From the NCBI RefSeq assembly GCF_006716445.1, contig NZ_VFPA01000001.1:2976001-3040000 (forward strand): a stretch of 64,000 bases of DNA, written 5' to 3'. The position numbers and the translations under genes were made by a program. Below are positions 16,643 to 24,850 of the stretch, in pieces. The stretch comes from Pseudonocardia kunmingensis. Its GTDB lineage: Bacteria > Actinomycetota > Actinomycetes > Mycobacteriales > Pseudonocardiaceae. Numbering within the stretch: the first letter of the stretch is position 1; every line of letters begins with the position of its first letter. The notes below the pieces were generated by a model that was not told the DNA's origin, did not search any database, and worked only from the letters and a program-made list of their open reading frames with translations.

Positions 16643-17515
16643 TCAGGTCGCGGAGTCGAGCTCGTCGACGCTCGCCAGGTCCAGCGCGAGCTCGGCCGCA
16701 CGCACGTTCTCCTCGAGGTGCTCCACGTTCGCGGTGCCCGGGATCGGGAGCATCACCGAGGAGCGCTGCAGCAACCACGCCAGCGCGACCTGCGAGGGCG
16801 TCGCCCCGATCCGCTCGCCGACCCGCGCGAGGACCCCACCGGGCTGCGCGAGCCGGCCGGACGCGATCGGGGCCCACGGGATGAAGCCGATCCCCTGCTC
16901 CGTGCAGTAGCGCAGGACGTCGTCGCTGCCGCGGTCGGCGAGGTTGTAGTGGTTCTGCACCGACGAGACGTCGACGACGGTGCGCGCCTGCTCGATCTGG
17001 TCGACGCCCACCTCCGACAGCCCCACGGCGGCCACCTTCCCCGCCGCCTGCAGCTCGGCGAGCGCGCCGAACTGCTCGTCGGCGGGGACCTGCGGGTCGA
17101 CCCGGTGCAACTGGAACAGGTCGATCCGCTCGACCCCCAGCCGGCGCAGGCTCTGCTCGCACTGCTGGCGCAGGTACTCCGGCCGGCCGTAGGCCTGCCA
17201 CTCGTCGGGGCCGGTGCGCACGAGGCCGGCCTTCGTGGCGATCGTGATCCCGTCGTAGGGGTGCAGCGCCTCGCGCACGAGCTCCTCGGCCACCTCCGGG
17301 CCGTAGGAGTCGGCCGTGTCGAACAGGTCGACGCCGAGGTCGGCGGCGCGGCGCAGCAGGGCGACCGCGGCGGCGGGGTCGGCGGGTGGACCCCACACCC
17401 CGGGCCCGGTGAGCTGCATCGTGCCGAAGCCGAGCCGGTGCACGCCGCCGTGGGAACCACCGAGCGGGAAGCGTCCGGACGCGGCGGCGGGGCGCGTGTC
17501 GGGAAGTGTGCTCAC
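16643..17515 (-). CDS. Aldo/keto reductase
   Basis: 290 residues, NADPH-dependent TIM-barrel oxidoreductase. The catalytic tetrad is complete: Asp and Tyr in FDTADSYG, Lys in TIATKAGLV, His in [17 protein letters not shown] and [11 protein letters not shown] near the end match the NADP-binding region of YajO/Tas-like AKRs. The natural substrate is not evident. Start chosen at GTG 17515; an in-frame ATG at 17584 would add 23 residues without homology. It is divergent from the pcaIJD operon with about 160 bases between starts, so coregulation is possible. Confidence 0.88.
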   Translation of the reverse strand: MSTLPDTRPAAASGRFPLGGSHGGVHRLGFGTMQLTGPGVWGPPADPAAAVALLRRAADLGVDLFDTADSYGPEVAEELVREALHPYDGITIATKAGLVRTGPDEWQAYGRPEYLRQQCEQSLRRLGVERIDLFQLHRVDPQVPADEQFGALAELQAAGKVAAVGLSEVGVDQIEQARTVVDVSSVQNHYNLADRGSDDVLRYCTEQGIGFIPWAPIASGRLAQPGGVLARVGERIGATPSQVALAWLLQRSSVMLPIPGTANVEHLEENVRAAELALDLASVDELDSAT

Positions 17516-17663
17516 CTCGCCCACGATCGCACCGGGTCCGAGGGCGTCGCCGCAGAACGTGACGGGCGCCTCGCCCTGCGTCATGCCATGTCACACCGCC
17601 GTGACACGGGGAGGCGATCCACCCCGATCGGCGCCATCGATTGCCGGGTCGGATGTCGCGCAC

Positions 17664-17669
17664 TACCGT
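17664..17669 (+). promoter_or_regulatory. -10 element of the pcaIJD operon
   Basis: TACCGT, then six bases to the GTG at 17676. Confidence 0.55.
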
Positions 17670-17675
17670 TCGGCC

Positions 17676-18482
17676 GTGGCCAAGATCGTGCCGTTGCCGC
17701 AAGCGGTGTCGGAGCTCGTCCACGACGGGGACACCGTCGCGCTGGAGGGGTTCACGCACCTCATCCCGTTCGCGGCGGCCCACGAGGTCATCCGGCAGCA
17801 GCGGCGGGACCTGACGCTGGTGCGGATGACCCCGGACCTGGTCTACGACCAGATGATCGGCGCCGGCTGCGCGTCGCGGCTCGTGTTCTCCTGGGGCGGC
17901 AACCCGGGCGTCGGGTCGCTGCACCGCATGCGCGACGCGCTGGCCACCGGGTGGCCCGTACCCCTGGAGATCGAGGAGCACAGCCACGCCGGGATGGCCA
18001 ACCGCTACGTCGCGGGTGCCTCCGGGCTGCCGTTCGCCGTGCTGCGCGGCTACAGCGGCACCGACCTGCCCGCCCACACCGACACGATCTCCACCGTGCA
18101 GTGCCCGTTCACCGGGGAGCAGCTGGCCGCGGTCGCGGCGCTCAACCCGGACGTCACGATCGTGCACGCCCAGCGGGCCGACCGCGACGGCAACGTCCAG
18201 CTGTGGGGCATCACCGGCGTGCAGAAGGAGGCCGTGCTGGCCGCGCGCCGCGCGCTCGTCACCGTCGAGGAGGTGGTCGACGAGCTGACGCCGGTGCCGG
18301 GCGCCGTGGTGCTGCCCCGCTGGGTGCTCGACGCCGTGGCGGTCGCGCCGGGCGGGGCGGCCCCGTCCTACGCCCACGGCTACTACGACCGGGACAACGC
18401 CGCCTACCGCGACTGGGACGCCGTCAGCCGGGACCGCGACGCGTTCACGCGCTGGCTGCGCAGCATCGAGGAGGCGGCATGA
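17676..18482 (+). CDS. pcaI: 3-oxoadipate CoA-transferase-like subunit A
   Basis: 268 residues, family I CoA-transferase subunit A of the glutaconate/3-oxoadipate type. GDTVALEGFTHLIPFAA near the start is the glycine loop, SWGGNPGVGSLHRM and EEHSHAGMANRY are family motifs. Together with subunit B it would move CoA from succinyl-CoA to 3-oxoadipate in the beta-ketoadipate pathway for aromatic acids. The assignment rests largely on the downstream enol-lactonase-like gene; a different 3-oxoacid substrate remains possible. The start is a probable leaderless GTG. The stop overlaps the next ATG (ATGA). Confidence 0.85.
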   Translation: MAKIVPLPQAVSELVHDGDTVALEGFTHLIPFAAAHEVIRQQRRDLTLVRMTPDLVYDQMIGAGCASRLVFSWGGNPGVGSLHRMRDALATGWPVPLEIEEHSHAGMANRYVAGASGLPFAVLRGYSGTDLPAHTDTISTVQCPFTGEQLAAVAALNPDVTIVHAQRADRDGNVQLWGITGVQKEAVLAARRALVTVEEVVDELTPVPGAVVLPRWVLDAVAVAPGGAAPSYAHGYYDRDNAAYRDWDAVSRDRDAFTRWLRSIEEAA

Positions 18483-19282
18483 CCGGGACGGTGGAGCCGG
18501 TGGCCGGCACCGAGCCGACGGCGACCTGGACCGCCGACGAGATGATGAGCATCGCCGCCGCCCGCGCCCTGCGCGAAGGGCAGGCCTGCTTCGTCGGGAT
18601 CGGGCTGCCCTCGACCGCGGCCAACCTCGCACGCAGGCTGCACGCCCCGCGGCTGGTGCTGATCTACGAGTCCGGCACCCTCGACACGCGCCCCGACGAG
18701 CTCCCGCTGTCGATCGGCGACGGGATACTGGCCGACGCGGCGCTCAGCGTCGTCGGGGTGCCCGAGGTGTTCAACTACTGGCTGCAGCCCGGCCGGATCG
18801 ACGTCGGGTTCCTCTCCGGCGCCCAGATCGACCGGCTCGGCAACATCAACACCACGGTGATCGGCGAGTACGACGAGCCCGACGTGCGCCTGCCCGGCTC
18901 CGGGGGCGCCCCGGAGATCGCCGCGTCGTGCCGCGAGGTGATCGTGGTGATGCGCCACCGCCTGCGGGCCTTCGTGGAGCAGGTCGACTTCGTGACGTCC
19001 GTCGGTCACGGCAGCGGTCGCGGGGACCGCGAGCGGCTCGGGTTGCGCGGCGCGGGCCCGGTGCGCGTGATCACCGACCTCGGCGTGCTGGAACCGGACC
19101 CGGAGACGGGCGAGCTCGTGCTCACCGCGCTGCACCAGGGGATCGCGGTCGAGCAGGCGCGGGCGGAGACGGGCTGGCCGCTGCAGGTCGCGGCCGACCT
19201 GATGTTCACCGCTCCACCGACCACCGAGGAGCTGGGGACGTTGCGGGCGATGCGCACGGTCGGATCGGGCGGTGCGGCATGA
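18479..19282 (+). CDS. pcaJ: 3-oxoadipate CoA-transferase-like subunit B
   Basis: 267 residues. FVGIGLPSTAANLARRLHAP and the motif YESGT are visible; the Glu of ESG is the residue that forms the glutamyl-CoA thioester in this family. FNYWLQPGRIDVGFLSGAQ and LGNINTTVIG are family signatures. The first 15 residues are a poorly conserved extension. The ATG overlaps the pcaI stop, and its own stop overlaps the pcaD ATG, so the three genes form a tightly coupled operon. Confidence 0.86.
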   Translation: MTGTVEPVAGTEPTATWTADEMMSIAAARALREGQACFVGIGLPSTAANLARRLHAPRLVLIYESGTLDTRPDELPLSIGDGILADAALSVVGVPEVFNYWLQPGRIDVGFLSGAQIDRLGNINTTVIGEYDEPDVRLPGSGGAPEIAASCREVIVVMRHRLRAFVEQVDFVTSVGHGSGRGDRERLGLRGAGPVRVITDLGVLEPDPETGELVLTALHQGIAVEQARAETGWPLQVAADLMFTAPPTTEELGTLRAMRTVGSGGAA

Positions 19283-20043
19283 CGGTGGACCTGCACCACC
19301 TCGACGAGGGGCCGCGCGACGCCCCGCCGCTCGTGCTGTCCGGCTCGCTCGGGTCGACCCTGGAGATGTGGCGCCCGCAGGTGGCGGCGCTGACCGAGCG
19401 GTTCCGCGTGATCCGGGTGGACCACCGCGGCCACGGCGGCTCAGCGGTGCCACCCGGCCCGTACCGGATCGCGGACCTGGCCGGTGACGTCCTGGCCCTG
19501 CTCGACCGGCTCGGCCTCGACCGGGTGGCGTGGTGCGGGCTCTCGCTGGGCGGCATGGTCGGCATGCACCTGGCCTCCGAGGCCCCGGAGCGCATCTCGC
19601 GGCTCACCCTGTGCTGCACCACCGCGCACTTCCCGGACCCGACGCCATGGGAGGAGCGCATCGCGGCCGTCTCGTCGGGTGGCACCGGGCCGCTCGCGCA
19701 GGGTGTGGTGGCGCGCTGGTTCACCCCCGGCTGGGCCGCGGCGCACGCGGACGTCGTCGCCGAGGCCGAGGCGATGGTGGCCGGCACCCCCGACGACGGC
19801 TACCTCGCCTGCTGCCAGGCGATCGAGGCGTGGGACCACCGCGACCGGCTCGGTGCGATCTCGGCGCCGACGCTCGTGATCGCCGGTTCCGGCGACCTGG
19901 CCACGCCCGTGGAGCCGCACGCGCGGACGCTCGCCGAGGGCATCCCGGGTGCGCGCCTCGAGGTGCTCGACGCCGCGCACCTCGCCTCGGTCGAGGCCGC
20001 CGACGAGGTCACCGCACTGATCGCGGAGATCTCGACGCCCTGA
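19279..20043 (+). CDS. pcaD: 3-oxoadipate enol-lactonase-like alpha/beta hydrolase
   Basis: 254 residues, alpha/beta-hydrolase. SGSLGSTLEMWRPQ is the oxyanion region, GLSLGGMVGMHLA holds the nucleophile Ser near residue 90, and Asp in GSGDLATPVEPH and His in LDAAHLASVE complete the triad. PcaD opens 3-oxoadipate enol-lactone to 3-oxoadipate, the substrate of the preceding CoA-transferase, which fits the operon. No pcaC decarboxylase is fused or adjacent, unlike the fused PcaL of some actinomycetes. Its end overlaps the convergent GTPase gene by 35 bases. Confidence 0.84.
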   Translation: MTVDLHHLDEGPRDAPPLVLSGSLGSTLEMWRPQVAALTERFRVIRVDHRGHGGSAVPPGPYRIADLAGDVLALLDRLGLDRVAWCGLSLGGMVGMHLASEAPERISRLTLCCTTAHFPDPTPWEERIAAVSSGGTGPLAQGVVARWFTPGWAAAHADVVAEAEAMVAGTPDDGYLACCQAIEAWDHRDRLGAISAPTLVIAGSGDLATPVEPHARTLAEGIPGARLEVLDAAHLASVEAADEVTALIAEISTP

Positions 20044-21967
20044 CCCGCCCGGCCGGCGGGGTGCCCCCCACCGGCTGGTCGGCCGCGGGCCGGGACGACC
20101 ACACGGCCTCCCCGCGGGTGAGGCCCGGCAGCCGGCGTTCCACGACGTCGAGCCGGCGGACCGGGACCGTGCCGGCGAGCCGCCACGCCGCCGCGGTGCC
20201 CGCGGTCTCCTCGATCCGGGCGCCCAGTGCCGTGAGCCGGGACGCGACGTCGCTCAGCACGCCCGACGGGATCTCCAGCTCGAAGGCGTGGTGGGGCTCG
20301 TACACGCGGGTGCCGGCGCGGTCGAGCGCGCGGGCCAGCACCAGCGGGGTGAGGCCCCGGAAGTCGGCGGCCACGCTCACCGGCGCGCTGAACCCGGACC
20401 GGACGAGGGTGACGCGGCAGTCCGTCACCGCCCACCCGTGCGGTCCCCGCCGGCTCGCCAGGTGCACGGTCTCCTCGATGGCGGTGTGGAAGGCCCGCGG
20501 TAGCGCGCCCAGCTCGGTCTCGTACCGGAACGTCACGCCGCTGTCGCGGGCGGACGGCTCGACGCGGAGCCCGACCGTCGCCCAGAACCGGCCGAGGGCC
20601 GGGCCGCGCCGGCCGATCTCCTCGGCGGCCTCGCCCACGCCGACCGGCCGCTCGACGCAGACGATCCGGCTGGGCGCGAAGCGGGCTCGCACGCCGTACT
20701 CGGTGGCGAGCGTCTGCGCGATGACCTCCTTCTGGACCTCGCCGTAGAGCAGCACCTCCGTGGTGCCGCCGGGCAGCACCTCCGCGTGGATCAGCGGGTC
20801 CTGCTCGGCGAGGTCCAGCAGCGCCGCGTGCAGGCGCGCCCCGTCCGCCGGATCCTCCGGGCTCGCCTCGGTGCGCAGGGTCGGCCGGGCGAAGTGCGGC
20901 GTGCGGGCGCCGCCCTCGTCCCCGTCGGCGTCCCCGCCGAGGCGGTCCCCGACGCGGACGCCGGGCAGCCCGCGGATCCGCGCGATGCGCCCGGCCACCA
21001 GGCGCGACGAGCCGGGCTCTCCGACGACCTGCAGGGAGGTGACCTGGCCCGTGCTCTCCTCCGGCGCACCGTCGGCGCCGCGGCGGTGCAGCGTCAGCCG
21101 CTGCCGCGCGACGACCTCCCCGGCGAACAGGCGCAGGTACGCGGCCTTCTCCCCGGACGGGCCCCGCTCGACGGCGAAGACGGTGCCTCGCGGCTCACCG
21201 CCCGCCGCCGGTGCGGACGGCAGCAGCCGCACGACCCCGTCGACGAGCGCCGCGACGCCCTCCCCGGTGAGGGCGGAGCCGAAGAACGCGGGATGCGCCC
21301 GGCCCGCCGCGGTGGCCGCCGCCAGCGCGGACTCCACCTCCCGGGCGTCGAGGGGTGGTCCGTCGACGACGCGGGCGAGCAGGTCGTCGTCCGTCTCGGC
21401 CAGCACCTCGGCGACCCGGGCGCGGAACCCCGCCTCGTCGAGCGAACGGGGGATCGCGCGAGCGGTCCGCGTGCCCAGCGCGTGGGTTCTCGTCATGTCG
21501 ACGACGTGCGGTGCGAGGATGCGCCCGACCTCGGCGAGCAGGTCCTCGTGCCGGGCACCGGACCGATCGATCTTGTTGACGAACAGCACGGTCGGCAACC
21601 GGAGGGCGCGCAGCGTCCGCACCAGCACCCGGGTCTGCGCCTGGACGCCCTCGACCGCCGACAGCACCAGGACGACGCCGTCGAGCACGGCGAGGGCGCG
21701 TTCGACCTCGGCGATGAAGTCCGGGTGGCCGGGGGTGTCGATCAGGTTGACCTGGGTGGCGCCGACGGTGAACGCCACGACCGCGGAGCGGACGGTGATC
21801 CCGCGCTCGCGCTCGATCGCGCCGGTGTCGGTCTGCGTGTCCCCGCCGTCGACGCTGCCGAGGCGGGAGATGGCGCCGGTCTCGTAGAGCAGGCGCTCGG
21901 TCAGGCTGGTCTTACCGGCGTCGACGTGGGCGAGGATGCCGATGTTCAGGGTGCGGGGGACGGGCAT
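20009..21967 (-). CDS. Tet(M)/OtrA-like ribosomal protection GTPase
   Basis: 652 residues, EF-G paralogue of the tetracycline ribosomal-protection family. GTPase motifs: AHVDAGKTS (P-loop, residue 13), DTPGHPDFI (G3), NKIDRSG (G4) and GSAL (G5). The later EF-G-like domains follow in order (LLYGEVQKEVIAQTL is the start of domain III; GWAVTDCRVTLVRSGF is domain IV). Family members remove tetracycline from the 30S subunit by GTP hydrolysis. Chromosomal actinomycete copies may protect a producer or serve another ribosome-rescue role; no antibiotic cluster is seen here. The end overlaps pcaD convergently. Confidence 0.9.
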   Translation of the reverse strand: MPVPRTLNIGILAHVDAGKTSLTERLLYETGAISRLGSVDGGDTQTDTGAIERERGITVRSAVVAFTVGATQVNLIDTPGHPDFIAEVERALAVLDGVVLVLSAVEGVQAQTRVLVRTLRALRLPTVLFVNKIDRSGARHEDLLAEVGRILAPHVVDMTRTHALGTRTARAIPRSLDEAGFRARVAEVLAETDDDLLARVVDGPPLDAREVESALAAATAAGRAHPAFFGSALTGEGVAALVDGVVRLLPSAPAAGGEPRGTVFAVERGPSGEKAAYLRLFAGEVVARQRLTLHRRGADGAPEESTGQVTSLQVVGEPGSSRLVAGRIARIRGLPGVRVGDRLGGDADGDEGGARTPHFARPTLRTEASPEDPADGARLHAALLDLAEQDPLIHAEVLPGGTTEVLLYGEVQKEVIAQTLATEYGVRARFAPSRIVCVERPVGVGEAAEEIGRRGPALGRFWATVGLRVEPSARDSGVTFRYETELGALPRAFHTAIEETVHLASRRGPHGWAVTDCRVTLVRSGFSAPVSVAADFRGLTPLVLARALDRAGTRVYEPHHAFELEIPSGVLSDVASRLTALGARIEETAGTAAAWRLAGTVPVRRLDVVERRLPGLTRGEAVWSSRPAADQPVGGTPPAGRVRASRSPRSVR

Positions 21968-22245
21968 GGGCGAGGACCTCGGGAACCGCGGAGCGATGGG
22001 GACGCTGGGGTGTTCCGAGGAGTTCGCGCATGGAAGGGGCTCCCGCCGACGGCCGATGGGTCGGGGAGAGCGTGGACGGGCGGCAGTGGACGGCGCAACC
22101 GAGTTCGCCGCGCCCGAGCCGCGTCGCGGATCGGCGAAGATCGCGGCACGGCGGGGTATCCGCCATCATTGCCGTGGGCGAGAACCTGGAGGTCGAGTGC
22201 CGGAAGCGTGGGACCGAGGATGATCTCCGCCGGGCCACCGGGGCC

Positions 22246-23208
22246 ATGACCGGGGCGGACCTCGGGATCGAGGACCTCGAAGCGCAGCGCGTCCCGCTGA
22301 CCGGCTTCTGCTACCGCATGCTCGGGTCCGCGGCCGACTCCGACGACGCCGTGCAGGAGACGCTCGTCCGCGCGTACCGGAACCTTGCGAGCTTCGACCC
22401 GGCGCGCGGGCGGCTGACCACCTGGCTGTACCGCATCGCCGGCAACGTGTGCATCGACATGCTCCGCGGCGCGCGCCGGCGGGCGTTGGCGATCGACATG
22501 GGGCCCGCCGCCCGGGACGGCGAGCTCGGCACCCCGCTGCCCGCGGACCGGTTCGTGGAGCCGATGCCGGACTCCCGGCTGTTCGGCGTGACCGATCCCG
22601 CCGAGCGCGTGGTCGGGCGCGAGACCGTCCGGCTGGCGTTCCTCGCGGCCCTGCAACGGCTCTCCGCACGGCAGCGGGCCGCGCTCGTGCTCCGGGACGT
22701 CATGGCCTTCTCCGCGCAGGAGACGGCGGAGGTCCTCGGCACCAGCGTGGCGTCGGTGAACAGCGCGCTGCAACGGGCCAGGGCCGCGCTCGCCGCCGAC
22801 CCCCCGGGGCCCGCCGACGTCCTCGACCCCGAGAACGCGGCGCAGCGGAACCTGCTCGACCGCTACGTCGCGGCGTTCGAGGCGCACGACGTCGCCGGGC
22901 TGGCCCGCCTGCTGCGGGAGGACGCGATGTCGTCGATGCCGCCGTTCGCGTGGTGGCTCTCCGGCGCGTCCCGGATCACCGCGGTGATGGCGGCGAGCGA
23001 CGCGTGCGCGGGCGACCGCCTGGTCCCGACCGCGATCAACGGCTCACCCGGCTTCGGGCAGTACCGCCCCGGCCCGGACGGCGAGCTGCGCCCGTTCGCG
23101 CTGATCCTTCTGGAGCTGCGGGGCGGCCGCGTGGCCCACATCGTCACGTTCCTCGGGACCGCGGGCCGATTCGCCGAGTTCGGGCTTCCGGAGCGAGCAC
23201 CGCGATGA
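22246..23208 (+). CDS. ECF sigma factor, SigG-like, with SnoaL-type domain
   Basis: 320 residues. Region 2 spans residues 10-80 (DSDDAVQETLVRAYRNLASF, then RLTTWLYRIAGNVCIDML); region 4 is at about 140-185 (LSARQRAALVLRDVMAFSAQ, TSVASVNSALQRARAAL). A C-terminal NTF2/SnoaL-like domain of about 120 residues follows, as in mycobacterial SigG-type factors that lack a classic anti-sigma gene. The ATG at 22246 is preferred; the frame is open to 22030 but the extra residues are unlike any sigma factor. It is followed on the same strand, 57 bases on, by a DinB-like enzyme gene that may be cotranscribed. Confidence 0.85.
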   Translation: MTGADLGIEDLEAQRVPLTGFCYRMLGSAADSDDAVQETLVRAYRNLASFDPARGRLTTWLYRIAGNVCIDMLRGARRRALAIDMGPAARDGELGTPLPADRFVEPMPDSRLFGVTDPAERVVGRETVRLAFLAALQRLSARQRAALVLRDVMAFSAQETAEVLGTSVASVNSALQRARAALAADPPGPADVLDPENAAQRNLLDRYVAAFEAHDVAGLARLLREDAMSSMPPFAWWLSGASRITAVMAASDACAGDRLVPTAINGSPGFGQYRPGPDGELRPFALILLELRGGRVAHIVTFLGTAGRFAEFGLPERAPR

Positions 23209-23265
23209 GTTCCCGGGCGGCCGGTCGTATCCACCTCGACACCACGGCCGACCCGGAGGAACCCG

Positions 23266-23871
23266 ATGCGATCCGAGATCTTCGACGAGACCTGCGCGGA
23301 GCGCGCCCGGCTGCTCGCGCTCCTGGAGCAGCTCGACCCCGAGCAGTGGAGCAGCCGCTCCCTGTGCGCCGGCTGGCGGACGCGCGAGGTCGTCGCGCAC
23401 ATGACGATGCCGTTCCGGACGACACCGCTGCGGTTCGCGACCGGCATGGTGCGGGCGCGCTTCTCCTTCGACCGGTTCGCCGACCGGGCGGCCCGCGCGG
23501 ACGCGGCGGCGATGAGCGACGACGAGCTGCTCGCGCAGCTGCGGGACAACGTCCGGCACGACTGGCGACCCCCGGGTGGCGGCGAGGTCGGTGCGCTGAG
23601 CCACGACGTGATCCACGGGCTCGACATCAGCGAGCCGCTGGGCCTGCCGGCGCCGCCCGCCGAGCGGATCGCGACCGTCCTGCGGGGCGCAGGCCCGCGC
23701 AACCTCGACTACTTCGGCGTGCGCCTGCACGGGACACAGCTCGTGGCCACCGACGCCGACGTGTCGGTCGGCGACGGGAGCCCCGTGCGGATGCCGGTGA
23801 AGGACGTCCTGCTCGTCGTCACCGGGCGCCGCGCGCTCACGGACCGGGACCCTCGCCGATCGTCCTCGTGA
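23266..23871 (+). CDS. DinB/maleylpyruvate isomerase-family enzyme, probably mycothiol-dependent
   Basis: 201 residues. The N-terminal four-helix MDMPI/DinB domain is recognised by SLCAGWRTREVVAHMTM (residues 34-50) and LSHDVIHGLDISEPLG (about 107-122), whose His residues bind the metal in this fold. Family members use mycothiol as cofactor for isomerisation or thiol transfer. GGAGGA lies about six bases before the ATG. Its last 35 bases overlap the convergent marR gene. The reaction cannot be told from sequence. Confidence 0.83.
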   Translation: MRSEIFDETCAERARLLALLEQLDPEQWSSRSLCAGWRTREVVAHMTMPFRTTPLRFATGMVRARFSFDRFADRAARADAAAMSDDELLAQLRDNVRHDWRPPGGGEVGALSHDVIHGLDISEPLGLPAPPAERIATVLRGAGPRNLDYFGVRLHGTQLVATDADVSVGDGSPVRMPVKDVLLVVTGRRALTDRDPRRSSS

Positions 23872-24307
23872 CCGCGGCCTCGTAGGCGAGCAGGGTGTCG
23901 ACCACGAGCCTGCGCTCCGCGGGCGTCAGCGGGCCCAGGGCCTCCCGCCACGCCCGTGCGCCGGGGGCGAGCCACCGGGAGACGGCGGGGCGCACGTCGT
24001 CGTGCAGGTCGACGATCCGCCTGCGCCGGTCCTCGGGGTCGGCACGGCGGTGCAGGACCTCCTTGCCGCTCAGCTCACTCACGAGCAGGCTCACCGTGGT
24101 CGGCGCGACGTGGAGCCGCTCCGCCAGCTCGGACACGGTGAGCGGGCCGTCGAGGAGCAGCATCGACAGCAGCGACAGGTGGCGCGGCGTCAGCTCCAGC
24201 GACCGCAGGGCCGCGGGCGGGGGCAGCTTCTTGATCCGCCCGACCAGGCGCGGGAACACGAGCATGAGCTCGCGCACCGCACCGTCGGCGGCTTCCGGTG
24301 TGGACAC
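23837..24307 (-). CDS. MarR-family regulator
   Basis: 156 residues, winged-helix dimer. LTVSELAERLHVAPTTVSLL (about residues 56-75) is the recognition helix-turn-helix and RRADPEDRRRRIVDL the wing, the classic MarR DPEDRR motif. The first 50 residues and the last 40 form the dimer helices. It is divergent from a tautomerase gene; the 59-base gap contains a CTTTG-GAAT-CAAAG palindrome that suits a MarR dimer. It probably represses the tautomerase gene and perhaps itself in response to a phenolic ligand. GTG start. Confidence 0.87.
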   Translation of the reverse strand: MSTPEAADGAVRELMLVFPRLVGRIKKLPPPAALRSLELTPRHLSLLSMLLLDGPLTVSELAERLHVAPTTVSLLVSELSGKEVLHRRADPEDRRRRIVDLHDDVRPAVSRWLAPGARAWREALGPLTPAERRLVVDTLLAYEAAVTRTIGEGPGP

Positions 24308-24326
24308 GTCCCACTCTCGCCAGTAG

Positions 24327-24340
24327 CTTTGGAATCAAAG
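24327..24340. promoter_or_regulatory. Probable MarR operator
   Basis: CTTTG at 24327-24331 and CAAAG at 24336-24340, four bases apart. It overlaps TAGCTT (24324-24329), a possible -10 for the tautomerase gene. Confidence 0.55.
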
Positions 24341-24366
24341 GTTTCTACGGTGCTCCGGAGGACGGT

Positions 24367-24753
24367 ATGCCCCATCTGATCGTGTACGCCAGCGAGCCCG
24401 ACCTGACCGGCCGGGAAGCCGAGGTGATCGCCGCGCTGACCGACGCCGTCGTCGCCGTCTACGGCGAGTGGGCGCGCGAGATCGCGGTCGTGCAGCTCGT
24501 CGGGCTCCCACCCGGTCGCTGGGGGATCGGTGGCCGGGCGGCGGCCGCGCCCGCGCCCCGGGTGACGTTCGGCATCAAGGACGCCGCGTTCTCCCGCCCG
24601 GACGCGGACGAGATCGTGGCGCGGCTGGTCGCCGGCGTGACCGACGCGCTGGTCGCGGTGTTCGGCGAGCAGGTCCGCGCCGGCACGACCGTGGAGCTGG
24701 TGGGAACGCCCGCGGGCCGCAGCGGCATCGGCGGCGAGGTGGTGCTGACCTAG
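24367..24753 (+). CDS. Tandem 4-oxalocrotonate tautomerase-like protein
   Basis: 128 residues made of two similar halves, each ending in a GR-X-GIGG run (PPGRWGIGG near residue 56, PAGRSGIGG near 118). The mature protein would start with Pro after Met removal, the catalytic N-terminal proline of the tautomerase superfamily; the second half lacks one at its own start, as in other fused tautomerases. It probably isomerises an unsaturated keto acid or a related compound. GGAGG lies about six bases before the ATG. The divergent MarR gene suggests induction by an aromatic or oxidised compound. Confidence 0.8.
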   Translation: MPHLIVYASEPDLTGREAEVIAALTDAVVAVYGEWAREIAVVQLVGLPPGRWGIGGRAAAAPAPRVTFGIKDAAFSRPDADEIVARLVAGVTDALVAVFGEQVRAGTTVELVGTPAGRSGIGGEVVLT

Positions 24754-24801
24754 GCGTGGTGGCTGGGCCGGCCGGCTCGCGTCCCGGAACAGGATTCGCA
24801 C

Positions 24802-24850
24802 GACGAACGGCACGCTCGTCGGTTAGGTACCGACGAAAGTGCCGTTCGTC
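24802..24850. terminator. 49-bp palindrome at the 3' end of dnaB
   Basis: GACGAACGGCAC (24802-24813) pairs perfectly with GTGCCGTTCGTC (24839-24850), and inside it CGTCGG (24817-24822) with CCGACG (24830-24835), leaving a seven-base loop. The outer right arm contains part of the dnaB stop codon. It separates convergent genes and a diverged copy sits at the end of pcnA. Confidence 0.75.
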
